DNA from: Morganella morganii
Lineage (GTDB): Bacteria; Pseudomonadota; Gammaproteobacteria; Enterobacterales; Enterobacteriaceae
Assembly: GCF_003996855.1 (NCBI RefSeq)
Contig: NZ_NRQY01000001.1
Location: 2,619,703 to 2,683,702, forward strand
Length of the DNA: 64,000 bases
Reading direction: 5' to 3'
The position numbers and the translations under genes are program-made. This document shows positions 8,485-16,990 of this stretch, piece after piece (positions within the stretch are counted from its first letter, which is position 1; every line of letters begins with the position of its first letter). The notes beneath the pieces are model-generated. The model saw only the letters and a list, made by a program, of their open reading frames with translations. It ran no database searches and had not been told where the DNA came from.

Positions 8485-9078
8485 TCATCCCACCTTTTGG
8501 TGATCTTCTTCCTGGCTTAAATGACCAGTCTCATCGGTATTTTTCTTCTCTTCAATGCGGCGCAAAATCTCTTGGTCTAGTGATTCATCACCAGCCATAG
8601 CCAGTTTGATAGCTTGTTTCAGCGTTGGCCTGATATGTAGGTTATCAATACTACTTTCCAATGAATCTGTTTTAGTGATCTGCAAAATCCCCTCAATGCC
8701 TTTCCTATGTATCACTTTGAGTAACTCATTGATTTCATGGTCTGAAAGAGATTCATAGACCATGTCCCACGCATTTCTTATAGCTGGACTAGTTTTGTTG
8801 TATTTTAATGTATCGATGGGTGGTTCTGATTTGGACTGCGCTGAGCCGAATGCCAGCCAATCAAGGCTGACTTTTTCTGCTTCAGCTATTACCTGTATTG
8901 CTTTGAATGAAGGGTCAGTGCCTTTGTTCAAGTAGTTGTTTAAGGTGGAATACGGTAGTCCCCAAGCCAAAGAAACAGCTCTTATGCTCCGACCTTTGAT
9001 TAGAGTTTGAATTCTATCTACTAGTGTTTCTTTAGGTGTGAAGGACAAAGAAACATCGTCACTATTTTTTCTTTCCAT
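8485..9078 (-). CDS. Mu-like phage repressor (CI/c type)
   Basis: A 197-residue protein divergent from ner. Residues ~15-75 form an HTH domain of phage-repressor type (SIRAVSLAWGLPYSTLNNYLNK followed by VIAEAEKVSLDWLAFGSA). The C-terminal part is charged and helical without an obvious protease dyad, as in Mu c, which lacks LexA-type cleavage. It probably holds the early promoter off from the 180-base divergent region at 9079-9260. It is the only prophage gene with a clear maintenance role left. Confidence 0.75.
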   Translation of the reverse strand: MERKNSDDVSLSFTPKETLVDRIQTLIKGRSIRAVSLAWGLPYSTLNNYLNKGTDPSFKAIQVIAEAEKVSLDWLAFGSAQSKSEPPIDTLKYNKTSPAIRNAWDMVYESLSDHEINELLKVIHRKGIEGILQITKTDSLESSIDNLHIRPTLKQAIKLAMAGDESLDQEILRRIEEKKNTDETGHLSQEEDHQKVG

Positions 9079-9260
9079 TTTCCTTCCTCTCCAATCTATT
9101 GATATATAACAAATTACCCAAATCAGGACTCGATTTGCTTTTAATTAAGAAAAGAAAGGCATTTTTTTCTTTACATAGTCCTAATTTGGATCAATACTGT
9201 ATCTGCACGGATAACCCACGAGGATTATCCGCAGGGGTAATTTTTAAGGGTAAACGAAAT

Positions 9261-9497
9261 ATGGATAGAAATGAAGTAAGTCATGCTGACTGGCATCGTA
9301 TCGATATTGTTGCTGCTCTTCACAAAAAAGGCGTCACGATGCGTGACCTGTCAACGCAGGCTGGTTTAAAACCAGACACGTTAAAGAATGCACTGGCGCG
9401 TTCTTATCCAAAAGGTGAGCGCATTATTGCTGATGCGCTTGGCATTCAGCCTCAGGAAATATGGCCAAGCCGTTACCTGAGCAGAGTATTAGGGTGA
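9261..9497 (+). CDS. ner: Ner-like early transcription regulator
   Basis: A 78-residue HTH protein of the Ner/Nlp/SfsB family. DWHRIDIVAALHKKGVTMRDLS and LKPDTLKNALARSYPKGERIIADALG span the DNA-binding helices, followed by the family end PQEIWPSRY. In Mu, Ner shuts down the early and repressor promoters. The start at 9261 gives the family length; the longer frame would add ~54 residues of non-family sequence. The stop lies 5 bases before the transposase ATG. Confidence 0.85.
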   Translation: MDRNEVSHADWHRIDIVAALHKKGVTMRDLSTQAGLKPDTLKNALARSYPKGERIIADALGIQPQEIWPSRYLSRVLG

Positions 9498-9502
9498 TCG
9501 GT

Positions 9503-10447
9503 ATGTTCCTGACTGCTAATGAACTGGTTGGAATCCCAGGATTACCGGGCACGGTTCAGGGGATACGAAATCGTCTGAATAAGTTGTCGGGCGATCACCC
9601 TGAATTAATTCGTAAACGTACCGGCACAAAAGCCTTTGAGTATCACATTAATTGCTTGCCGGAAGCTGCTCAGGACGCGGTGAAACAACGTCATTTTAAT
9701 GCGGTGCTGGAGCAGAAAAAGACAGAAAAACCGCTGGAAAATCCCGTTGCTGTTACTGCGGTGAAACCCGGCGAGGAACTGGCTCTGATGCGTCAGTGTC
9801 CGGCCCTGCTGGAGCGGGAAGTTTCCGGACTGACAGAAGAACAGAAAGCAGTTGCTGATGCACGGGCGGCACTGGCTATGGAAGTCCTGTCACTGGTTGC
9901 GGCCGGTGATACCCGTACCGGTGCAGTGAACCGGATTTCAGAACAGTCACGCAGTGGTGTGCTGCCGGAGTATCTGCAGCGTTCCGCAGACAATGCTAAT
10001 GCACGCAAGGGTAAATCACGCCGGGGCGTAAGTCCGCGTTCTCTGCAGGAATGGGTATCGCTTTATCAGAGTACCAATTCCGGGGAAGAGCGTCTGGCAT
10101 TGCTGGCTCCCGGTCATCACAAAGAAACACGTCCGGAACAAGTGGCATGGTTTCCGGGGTTTCTGGCGCATTACCGCAATGTGAACGGGCCGTCACTGAT
10201 TGCCGCTTACCGTTCATTCTCAGATGAATGGGATGAACAGTATGCCGATCAGCCTGCCATGCTGAGTGCGAAACCCTCTTATGACGCGGTGCGCCGCCTG
10301 ATGGTGAAACTGCCGAAACGTGAGCGTGCAAAAGGCCGTGTAACCGGTTCGGAAGCGCGGGCACTGGAAACCTATCAGAAGCGTGACTGGTCACAGATGC
10401 CGGTAAACGGATGTCACGGATGCCGGAAACAATGTCCGTACCTTTAA
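9503..10447 (+). pseudogene. Mu-type transposase A, N-terminal remnant
   Basis: 314 residues instead of roughly 650-690. The start at 9503 (MFLTANELVGIPGLP) has RBS AGGGTGA. Residues 1-70 form the Mu-type DNA-binding winged helix, and residues ~110-300 match the helical regions before the catalytic core. The frame ends after RDWSQMPVN, just where the DDE RNase-H-like domain should begin, so no catalytic residues remain. Sequence after about 10400 probably derives from the gene before gp47, which marks the deletion join. A truncated MuA could still bind prophage ends without cutting. Confidence 0.8.
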
Positions 10448-10468
10448 ACACCAGGTAAGGATTGCATA

Positions 10469-11530
10469 ATGTTCATCACACCCGGCTTTGAACAAATCCG
10501 CAGTGAGATTCTGCGGGATATCAAAAACCAGCTTCCGGATGCAGATACCGGGTCTGACAGTGATTTTTTTATCCGCGCCTCATCCGTTGCCAGCGTTGCA
10601 ACAGGGATTTATCAGCATCAGTCATGGATTGTCCGCCAGATTTTTGCGGACACCGCTGACAGTGATTTTCTTGAGTTGCACGCCAGAACCCGCAATCTCA
10701 TCCGTAAACCGGCAACCACCGCATCCGGCACCGCAGACTTTACCGGCACACCGTACGCTGTTCTGCCGTCCGGGCAGGAAATCCGGGGGGAAACCCTCAG
10801 CGTCATCACCACACAGGAGGTGGTGATTGATGAGGACGGTAAAGTCTCCGCCACGGTCAGTGCCACGACGCCCGGCACCGGCTCAAACATCAGTGTCATT
10901 ACCCCGGCTGAGCTGGTCAGTGCCCCTATGGGGGTTAACAGCCGTGTACTTATTCAGCCGCTGAACGGTGGCACAGACAGGGAAACTGACGCGGCATTAC
11001 TGGCCCGCCTTCTGGATTTGATCCGACGTCCCCCCGCAGGCGGTAATAAATATGATTACCGCCGCTGGGCGCTTGAGGTGCCGGGTGTGACCAATGCCTT
11101 TGTTTATCCGCTGCGCCGTGGTCTGGGTACTGTGGATGTGGCGATCACCTCGGCTGATGGTCTGCCTTCTCAGGAGATTATCGATGCCGCACAGGCGCAT
11201 ATCGATGATGTGCGTCCGGTCACAGCCAAAAACTCACTGGTACTGGCTCCTGAGCAACGCCGTATCGATTTTGATATTGAGATCCGTATTGCCGGTATTT
11301 CGCAGGATGATGCCGTCAGACAGGTAAAAGCAGAAATTCAGGCGGTAATGTCCAGACTTGCCCCCGGCGAAAGTTTTACCCGCAGTGATGCAGAAACTGC
11401 TGTATCCCTGATTCCGGGCATCCGTGACCGTTTATTTATACAACCTGCGGGTAATGTGCCCGCGCTGGTTGATGCCGACCATCTGGAATGGCTGCAGCCG
11501 GGCACTGTCACCGTAAGGATGATGGTATGA
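10469..11530 (+). CDS. Baseplate assembly protein, gp47/gpJ-like
   Basis: A 353-residue protein of the baseplate J/gp47 family, which forms the wedge rim of contractile phage tails. Family features are the N-terminal ADSDFLELHARTRNL block, a central PGTGSN segment and GGTDRETDAALLARLLD followed by RRPPAGGNKYDYRRWAL. Length is close to Mu gp47. It overlaps the gp48 gene by ATGA. With most of the tail module deleted it has no assembly partners in this element. Confidence 0.88.
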   Translation: MFITPGFEQIRSEILRDIKNQLPDADTGSDSDFFIRASSVASVATGIYQHQSWIVRQIFADTADSDFLELHARTRNLIRKPATTASGTADFTGTPYAVLPSGQEIRGETLSVITTQEVVIDEDGKVSATVSATTPGTGSNISVITPAELVSAPMGVNSRVLIQPLNGGTDRETDAALLARLLDLIRRPPAGGNKYDYRRWALEVPGVTNAFVYPLRRGLGTVDVAITSADGLPSQEIIDAAQAHIDDVRPVTAKNSLVLAPEQRRIDFDIEIRIAGISQDDAVRQVKAEIQAVMSRLAPGESFTRSDAETAVSLIPGIRDRLFIQPAGNVPALVDADHLEWLQPGTVTVRMMV

Positions 11531-12090
11531 AATCCCTGCTGAAGCTGTTATTGCCGCCGGTCAGTTACGGTACGGATGCCCCCGTACTGGATGCGGAATT
11601 GCACGCTGAGGCTGAACAACTGACAAAGGCACAAAAACAGGCTGAGCGAGTACGAAGCGGGATAACCCCGTTTTTTGCGGATGCGTTACTGGCTGACTGG
11701 GAACGGGTTCTGGGGCTGACAACAGATTACAGCCAGACATATCAGCAGCGCCTTGAAATGGTGCTGTTTAAGCTGTCGGAAACCGGCGGACTCTCCATCC
11801 CTTACTTCATACATCTGGCTGAACGTATGGGGTACAGAATCACCATAGAAGAACCTCAGCCGTTTCAGGCCGGTGTCAATCGTGCCGGTGACCGGCTGAT
11901 GCACAAAGATGCTTTATGGCTGTGGGTCGTTAATGTTTATGGCTCAAAAGTGCAGCCGTACCGTTTTCGTGCCGGTGTTTCCGCTGCCGGTGACCGGCTG
12001 ACTGTCTATGCGGATTCCGTTCTTGAAAGCCTGTTCCAGGACTTAAAGCCCGCACACACCTATTGTTATTTTACTTATCAGGAATCGTGA
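11527..12090 (+). CDS. Tail protein gp48 (DUF2313/YmfQ-like)
   Basis: A 187-residue protein starting at 11527, where ATGA overlaps the gp47 stop; the longer frame is rejected for that reason. LLADWERVLGL and the following YQQRLEMVLFKLSETGGLS are the family hallmark of Mu gp48/YmfQ, which links baseplate to tail tip. It contains two related Gly-rich segments (FQAGVNRAGDRLM and FRAGVSAAGDRLT), an internal repeat typical of the family. Confidence 0.88.
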   Translation: MKSLLKLLLPPVSYGTDAPVLDAELHAEAEQLTKAQKQAERVRSGITPFFADALLADWERVLGLTTDYSQTYQQRLEMVLFKLSETGGLSIPYFIHLAERMGYRITIEEPQPFQAGVNRAGDRLMHKDALWLWVVNVYGSKVQPYRFRAGVSAAGDRLTVYADSVLESLFQDLKPAHTYCYFTYQES

Positions 12091-12091
12091 T

Positions 12092-13120
12092 ATGCAGAAT
12101 TTAATGCCGCCTATCGATACAACTGACCATGCTTTTCATGATGGTGATCCGACTACCGGTCAACTCGGCACTATTGTCACCGCTGCATGGCTTAATGATG
12201 TTCAGGGTGCAACCCGCGACATTCAGGCTGAAATTATTGCCGTACTGACTAAAGCAGGGATACAGCCGAATCCACAAAAACAGAATCAGCTGGCAGAGGC
12301 TATCAGCCAGATTATCGGCAGTGGTGGTTATGCAACCAGCGGTGATTTAACGCTGGGTCTGAGTAAAAAGATTGATAAAGCAGATATAGCTCAGCAACTT
12401 GGTAACGACACAACAAAAGTTCCGTCACTGCATCTGGTGGCAACAGAACTGGGTAAAAAAGCCAGTATTGCTGATGCTAACAGCAAGCTCGCCAAAGACA
12501 AAAACGGCGCAGATATCCCGGATAAAGATGCCTTTATCGAAAACCTTGGTTTACCGGAAAAGTATCAGCCGATAGGAACTTATGCTGACGGCAAGGTATT
12601 TAAAGCTCTGGCCGGTGATGGCGCATCAATTACAGAGCTATCTGGAAAATACTTACTGGCATTAAAGGAAGATGGCACTGTCGGTTTGTATAGTAAGGAA
12701 TCCGGAGGATTTTTGTGGGCTGTTGTGAGAGGAGCTCTGGCGCAGATAACAGGCCAGGATGCCGGATTAATCATGAGTCAGAAGGCCATTACCGACGCGC
12801 TTAATCTTCTTACTCCGCTGTCATCATTCACCAGTGGAGCGGGATGGATAAGATTTCCGGACGGAACAATTATTCAGCAAGGCGTGAGCATAGCAGGGCA
12901 ATTAACCTACCCGACTACAATTCAGTTTCCGATCCCGTTCACCTCGGTTCCTACTGTCATTGCCTGCTTTGACTCAGCAAGCAATAAAGCTACGGATTGT
13001 CCGTCATTTGCCACGTCTCAAGGGTGGAATCCTCTTGCAAATTTCTTTCTGATGAGTTCAAGGACGTCGGGTGGTGAAAGTGCCGGTGCTAACTGGATAG
13101 CCATAGCAAAAGGAAAGTAA
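12092..13120 (+). CDS. Tail fibre protein, expressed orientation
   Basis: A 342-residue tail fibre. The N-terminal ~150 residues hold the conserved baseplate-attachment part (WLNDVQGATRDIQAEIIAVL, GGYATSGDLT). At residue ~153 the frame crosses the left gix site (LGLPEKYQP) and enters the invertible segment, which supplies the ~190-residue receptor-binding end. An alternative end lies inverted at 13912-14409. The two ends share only the gix-proximal motif and differ afterwards, as expected for host-range switching. Confidence 0.85.
   Translation: MQNLMPPIDTTDHAFHDGDPTTGQLGTIVTAAWLNDVQGATRDIQAEIIAVLTKAGIQPNPQKQNQLAEAISQIIGSGGYATSGDLTLGLSKKIDKADIAQQLGNDTTKVPSLHLVATELGKKASIADANSKLAKDKNGADIPDKDAFIENLGLPEKYQPIGTYADGKVFKALAGDGASITELSGKYLLALKEDGTVGLYSKESGGFLWAVVRGALAQITGQDAGLIMSQKAITDALNLLTPLSSFTSGAGWIRFPDGTIIQQGVSIAGQLTYPTTIQFPIPFTSVPTVIACFDSASNKATDCPSFATSQGWNPLANFFLMSSRTSGGESAGANWIAIAKGK
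12534..12559 (+). promoter_or_regulatory. Left gix inversion site
   Basis: The site begins TTATCGAAAACC, has TT at the centre and ends GGTTTACCGGAA. The Mu gix site has TTATCCAAAACC and GGTTTACAGGAA around the crossover dinucleotide (from memory), so both half-sites are preserved. It lies within the tail fibre frame, as in Mu. Confidence 0.75.
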
Positions 13121-13122
13121 AC

Positions 13123-13545
13123 ATGAAATATATTTTTGATAAAAAAACGAATGCGTTCTACCCCGTAGCCATGAAGCAGGAATATGAAAATGCCGGCATG
13201 TGGCCGGAGTCCGGCGTTGAAATTACAGAGGAAGTCTTTGCTTCTTTCCGGAACCCGCCGGAAGGAAAAATGCTGGGTTCGGATAAAAAAGGCAATCCTG
13301 TGTGGGTTGATATCCCTCCGCTGACACATGAGCAGTGTGTTGCTATTGCCGAATCACAAAAACAGGCTTTGATTGCCGAAGTCCACACCGAAACTGAAAT
13401 GCTCCGGACAAAAATTGCACTTGGTCGGATCAAGGAAGATGAAAAGGCGCGGCTAAACGCCTGGCTGGATTATCTGGACGAACTGGAGGCAGTGGGCGTA
13501 TCCACTGCCCCGGATATTACCTGGCCGGTGAAGCCGGTGGTGTAG
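13123..13545 (+). CDS. Tail fibre assembly protein (active side)
   Basis: A 140-residue chaperone of the Mu gpU/lambda Tfa family, needed to trimerise the fibre C-terminus encoded just upstream (2-base gap). The N-terminal YIFDKKTNAFYPVAMK, a central WVDIPPLTHEQ and a charged helical C-terminus ending LDELEAVGVSTAPDITWP are typical. It lies wholly in the invertible segment, converging on and overlapping by 29 bases its alternative copy. Confidence 0.85.
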   Translation: MKYIFDKKTNAFYPVAMKQEYENAGMWPESGVEITEEVFASFRNPPEGKMLGSDKKGNPVWVDIPPLTHEQCVAIAESQKQALIAEVHTETEMLRTKIALGRIKEDEKARLNAWLDYLDELEAVGVSTAPDITWPVKPVV

Positions 13546-13912
13546 GCCATACCACAGCAGCCCCGAGGGATGGGTCTACCACCTGCACTTCCTGCACGTA
13601 CAGCATCCATTCTTTGAGGCTGGCTTTATCTTCTTCCGTGATGATTCCCAGTAAAAGCTGAGTTTGCCAGAGTTGGGTTTTCTGGTTGGCCTCCGCGATC
13701 AAATGTTGTTTTTGTGCCTCCACTTCAGCAATTAACTGCTCTTTAGTCTTCGGCGGATTGGTTAATTTCATGGCCTCTTTGTATGAGATTGCTATCCAGC
13801 CGTCTTTCACTGAGTTTTCCCATGTGTCCTTATTGACTGGCATAATATCAATGCAATAAACGGCATCATTTTTGTCTTTGAAATATTTCTGCTCTAAAAT
13901 TTCTGTATTCAT
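13517..13912 (-). CDS. Alternative tail fibre assembly protein (silent side)
   Basis: A 131-residue Tfa-family protein on the minus strand, starting at 13912 where TAATG overlaps the alternative fibre stop. It shares the family C-terminal pattern (KASLKEWMLYVQEVQVVDPS ... WPTPP) with the plus-strand copy but diverges at the N-terminus, matching the different fibre end it serves. It would be expressed with its fibre after inversion. Confidence 0.82.
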   Translation of the reverse strand: MNTEILEQKYFKDKNDAVYCIDIMPVNKDTWENSVKDGWIAISYKEAMKLTNPPKTKEQLIAEVEAQKQHLIAEANQKTQLWQTQLLLGIITEEDKASLKEWMLYVQEVQVVDPSLGAAVVWPTPPASPAR

Positions 13913-14409
13913 TATCTCAGCTCCAACCATCTGCTTAAACGTGCCGTACCACTCACATCAAGTCTGTAAATTGTTCCGGCTGGAATGATGCAGTTGAATC
14001 CTCCGTTAGAGCCACCCGTTTCAATCCCGTTAACAATAAGAGATGCGCCCCAGTCACCGGCTCCCGTCACGCCGTAATATACGCAAAGCTGGATAGGCTT
14101 GCCGGTGTCATTTGTGTACGTCACTCCGGCACTGCGTGATGAAGTCATGTTATTCCAGGACTGACCGACACCAAGGTGCGCAGGCGCCCCCGTCACGCGG
14201 GCATAAGGGATATAGCCCGCTTCCATAACTCCGGCTGCTGAAAATGATACCGTGGCATTCTTCCCGTCCCATGTGAAAAATTTACCGTCATTATCAATGA
14301 TAAGAGAATATATTCCGGCGGGTGATGTGACTGATGCATTATCAATATTCTTTTTGAATGTATTGCCGTCAGCGTAATTCTCGGCAGGCTGAAACTTTTC
14401 CGGTAAACC
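13912..14409 (-). CDS. Alternative tail fibre C-terminal segment (no start, silent until inverted)
   Basis: Reading in from the right gix site gives an open frame that begins GLPEKFQPAENYADGNTFKK, the counterpart of GLPEKYQPIGTYADG in the expressed fibre. It continues for ~165 residues to a Gly/Ser-rich receptor-binding end (GGSNGGFNCIIPAGTIYRLD). There is no proper start; the internal Met at 14226 is not a gene start. This cassette becomes the fibre C-terminus after inversion. Confidence 0.82.
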   Translation of the reverse strand, partial: GLPEKFQPAENYADGNTFKKNIDNASVTSPAGIYSLIIDNDGKFFTWDGKNATVSFSAAGVMEAGYIPYARVTGAPAHLGVGQSWNNMTSSRSAGVTYTNDTGKPIQLCVYYGVTGAGDWGASLIVNGIETGGSNGGFNCIIPAGTIYRLDVSGTARLSRWLELR

Positions 14410-14423
14410 AACCTTTTAAAGTA
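14394..14423 (-). promoter_or_regulatory. Right gix inversion site, outer half altered
   Basis: The inner half (GGTTTACCGGAA on the minus strand) and the central dinucleotide are identical to the left site. The outer half reads AAAAGG where the left site has AAAACC, and the distal TTATCG is not kept. This could lower inversion efficiency. Confidence 0.6.
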
Positions 14424-14498
14424 CGTAAATCCCCATAATCAAATAAAGTCTGATAACCTGGTTAAACGGGCTAAACAAGATGAGGATAAGGCTGTTTT

Positions 14499-15059
14499 AT
14501 GATTATCGGGTATGCGCGGGTATCAAGTAACCATCAGGACACTGAACTTCAGCTGCAGGCGTTAAAGGCTGCTGGATGTACGCATATTTTTGAAGAAAAG
14601 GCATCAGGCCGTAAAGCTAATCGCCCGGTATTGAAAAAGGTCGTTGATATGCTGGAAGCCGGTGATGAATTGGTGATCTGGAAATTAGATCGCATTGGCC
14701 GTAACGTTCTTCATGCGCTCCTGACCTTCCAGAGCCTTGCTGAGCGTCATGTTAATATTAGGTCTATTACCGATGGGGTTGACCTTAGCACAGCCAGCGG
14801 GCGCTATAATTTCCGGAATATTCTGTCTGCGGCGCAGTATGAATCAGACCTGAATAGCGAAAGAACGCTTGCCGGATTAGCGGTTGCAAGGGCTAAAGGG
14901 CGTATAGGTGGGCGAAAACCTAAGTTCACTGATGAGCACTGGGAGCTATTTAAACGTGAGATTATGGCCGGTCACTCACATCGTGACGTTTCTGTTAAAT
15001 ACGGCGTGAGCCTTTCTACTTTATACAAACATTACCCAGTTCAAGTTATGAGCGATTAG
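14499..15059 (+). CDS. gin: Gin-type serine DNA invertase
   Basis: A 186-residue resolvase/invertase-family recombinase. IIGYARVSS carries the catalytic Ser near residue 9. IWKLDRIGRNVLHAL and the later SERTLAGLAVARAKGRIGG give the conserved Arg residues and the long E helix. The C-terminal HTH (HRDVSVKYGVSLSTLYKH) contacts gix DNA. The gene is intact and full length, next to the invertible segment as in Mu. It could also act on gix-like sites of other prophages in the same cell. Confidence 0.92.
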   Translation: MIIGYARVSSNHQDTELQLQALKAAGCTHIFEEKASGRKANRPVLKKVVDMLEAGDELVIWKLDRIGRNVLHALLTFQSLAERHVNIRSITDGVDLSTASGRYNFRNILSAAQYESDLNSERTLAGLAVARAKGRIGGRKPKFTDEHWELFKREIMAGHSHRDVSVKYGVSLSTLYKHYPVQVMSD

Positions 15060-15076
15060 TCTAATCTGCATTCAAT

Positions 15077-15147
15077 TCTGCACTGTGCAAAAAGTCCTTT
15101 TTTCGGCCTAGCCGACAGTGCAAAATTGAGCGCCTTTCTGTGCAAAA
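15077..15147. repeat. Right-end transposase-type binding repeats
   Basis: GTGCAAAA occurs at 15085-15092, 15118-15125 and 15140-15147, the last 16 bases from the right end. TTCTGCAC at 15077-15084 abuts the first copy in the opposite direction, forming a small palindrome. These pair with the left-end sites as inverted ends. Confidence 0.6.
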
Positions 15148-15162
15148 GATCGCGCCGCGCTA

Positions 15163-15213
15163 CACTCCCCGTTATCGGAGGCACAGATTAACAGTCTGTT
15201 ATCCGCCCGATGA
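15163..15213 (+). pseudogene. Displaced 3' end of the binding-protein gene
   Basis: Directly after the prophage, CACTCC is duplicated and the frame reads HSPLSEAQINSLLSAR then TGA. The stop overlaps the permease ATG (ATGA at 15210). HS is shared with the end of the left fragment (FYHS at 8271), so the two pieces rejoin in frame. Confidence 0.8.
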
Positions 15214-16220
15214 CCACTTCCGCCAAAACACTGTTACTGCTTCTGCTGCTGGTAGTTATCACCGGTATCGCGCTGAATGTTGGTAAGTTCTCACTAACTC
15301 CGCAGCAGTTGTGGGATGTGGTGCAGGCGAAAATCACCGGCAATACCGGCGCGGATGATCCGGCGCTGAGCCGTGATATGACGGTTTTCTGGCAAATCCG
15401 TCTGCCGCGCATTGCCGCCGCACTGATTATCGGCGGCGGGCTGGCTATGGCCGGAGCTGCGTATCAGGGTATGTTCCGCAACCCGCTGGTTTCACCGGAT
15501 ATCCTGGGGGTTTCCGCCGGGGCTGGCGTCGGTGCAATCTTCGGGATTTTTGCAGGTCAGTCAATGCTGACTATCCAGCTGTTCGCCTTTACCGGCGGAC
15601 TGTGTGTGGTCGGGCTGGTTTATTCTGTCGCCCGGATGGCGCGTCAGCATGATCCGGTGCTGTCACTGGTGCTGGTCGGGATTGCCGTCAGCGCACTGTG
15701 CGGCTCCGCTATTTCTCTGATGAAGATTCTGGCTGACCCATACACTCAATTGCCTGCCATGACCTTCTGGCTGCTCGGCGGCCTGTCCGCGATTTCACCT
15801 GATGATATTAAAACCACCGCGCCGCTGATTTTCGCCGGGATGGTGCCGCTGCTGCTGCGCTGGCGCATGAATCTGCTCAGTCTGAGTGATGAAGAGGCCC
15901 GCACACTCGGGCTGAATGTTACTGTGACACGGCTGATTTTTATCGCCTCTGCCACTCTGATCACCGCCGGTGCCGTCTCTGTCGCGGGGATTATCGGCTG
16001 GCTCGGGCTGATTGTTCCGCATATCACCCGTTTGTTAGTGGGTGCTAACTTCAGTCATCAGCTGCCGGTATCACTGCTGATCGGCGCCATCATGCTGCTG
16101 CTGACAGACACCCTGGCTCGTACTATTGCCCCGATTGAACTGCCGCTCGGCATTCTGACCTCCGCTGTCGGCGCGCCTTTCTTTATTTTTCTGCTGTTGC
16201 AGACCCGGAGGAACGGATGA
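15210..16220 (+). CDS. FecCD-type ABC transporter permease
   Basis: A 336-residue inner-membrane permease with about ten helices. Family landmarks are QIRLPRIAAALIIGGGLAMAG, the NPLVSPDILGVSAGAG motif, the ATPase-contact SLSDEEARTLGLNV segment and GIIGWLGLIVPHITRLLVG. This family (BtuC/FecCD/FhuB) moves siderophores, haem, cobalamin and other metal chelates. The start overlaps the displaced binding-protein stop, so it was the second gene of the operon. It now lies 6.9 kb from its promoter, so expression must come from prophage or cryptic promoters. Confidence 0.9.
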   Translation: MTTSAKTLLLLLLLVVITGIALNVGKFSLTPQQLWDVVQAKITGNTGADDPALSRDMTVFWQIRLPRIAAALIIGGGLAMAGAAYQGMFRNPLVSPDILGVSAGAGVGAIFGIFAGQSMLTIQLFAFTGGLCVVGLVYSVARMARQHDPVLSLVLVGIAVSALCGSAISLMKILADPYTQLPAMTFWLLGGLSAISPDDIKTTAPLIFAGMVPLLLRWRMNLLSLSDEEARTLGLNVTVTRLIFIASATLITAGAVSVAGIIGWLGLIVPHITRLLVGANFSHQLPVSLLIGAIMLLLTDTLARTIAPIELPLGILTSAVGAPFFIFLLLQTRRNG

Positions 16221-16990
16221 GCAATGTCCTGATCACCCGCGGCCTGGCGGTCGGTTACGGAGAGAAGTTAATACTCACTGACATAAATCTGCAATTACAT
16301 CAGGGCGAAATCATCTGTCTGCTCGGGGCTAACGGCTGCGGCAAAACCACACTGATGAAAACCCTGCTCGGCCTGTTGCCGCCGAAAGCCGGTGAGATCC
16401 GTATTGATGACACTCCGCTGCGTGACTGGAGCGCCGCCGCACTCGCCCGCCGCGTTGCCTATGTACCGCAGGCGCACAACATGCCGTTTTCTTTTTGCGT
16501 GGCGGATATGGTGGCACTCGGACGCAGTGCCCACCTCTCTCTGTTTGCCGCTCCGGGACGTGCCGAACGGCAGATGGCGGAGCAGGAACTGGCTCATCTG
16601 GGGATCGCCCATCTGGCACAGTGTACCTACTCCTGCCTGAGTGGCGGGGAAAAACAGCTGGTACTGATTGCCCGCGCTCTGGTACAGCAACCGAGACTGC
16701 TGATTATGGATGAACCGGCGGCCAGCCTCGATTTCGGCAATCAGATAAAATTACTGAATAAAATCGAACAGTTACGTGAGAGAGGGATCACCGTGCTGAT
16801 GTCCACCCACCACCCGCAGCACGCGGCGGCGGTGGCAGACAGCATTGTGATGCTCAGCAAAGACAGCCCCGCCTGCCAGGACAAACCTGCTGCGCTGCTC
16901 ACACCGGAAACCCTGGCGGCACTTTATCATGTGACACCAGAACATATTGCTGCGCACTTTGCGCAGCCCGCTTATAAGGGATGCTCATGA
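16217..16990 (+). CDS. ABC transporter ATP-binding protein for metal-chelate uptake
   Basis: A 257-residue ATPase partner of the FecCD permease. Walker A GANGCGKTT is near residues 35-43, the signature LSGGEKQLV near residue 140, and Walker B LLIMDEPAASLD near 160, with the switch His in STHHPQH. All are intact. It overlaps the permease gene by 4 bases and the methyltransferase gene by ATGA, so translation is coupled. Confidence 0.93.
   Translation: MSNVLITRGLAVGYGEKLILTDINLQLHQGEIICLLGANGCGKTTLMKTLLGLLPPKAGEIRIDDTPLRDWSAAALARRVAYVPQAHNMPFSFCVADMVALGRSAHLSLFAAPGRAERQMAEQELAHLGIAHLAQCTYSCLSGGEKQLVLIARALVQQPRLLIMDEPAASLDFGNQIKLLNKIEQLRERGITVLMSTHHPQHAAAVADSIVMLSKDSPACQDKPAALLTPETLAALYHVTPEHIAAHFAQPAYKGCS

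Larger units (their letters stand above)
12546..14411. repeat. Invertible tail-fibre segment (G-segment equivalent)
   Basis: An 18-base perfect inverted repeat (12546-12563 and 14394-14411, core GGTTTACCGGAAAAG) bounds 1.87 kb carrying two convergent sets: fibre C-terminus plus assembly gene on each strand. Inversion would swap which C-terminus is fused to the constant fibre N-terminus. A DNA invertase gene follows 88 bases later. Confidence 0.85.
8272..15162. mobile_element. Defective Mu-like transposable prophage
   Basis: Boundaries come from the broken host gene: CACTCC occurs at 8266-8271 and again at 15163-15168, a 5-6 base target duplication as made by Mu-type transposition. The left end starts TG. 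The right end, read inward, shares spaced GATC and TTGCAC with the left. Inside lie a repressor, Ner, a truncated transposase A, baseplate gp47 and gp48, tail fibre, fibre assembly genes and a Gin invertase in Mu order. Transposase catalytic core, MuB, head and most tail genes are absent, so a large deletion joined early to late genes near 10.4 kb. It cannot move or make particles by itself. Confidence 0.85.

Noticed and set aside
10400..10470. Complete Mu transposase with frameshift
   Set aside because: No DDE-core sequence follows in any frame; the next gene is baseplate gp47, so it is a deletion and not a frameshift.
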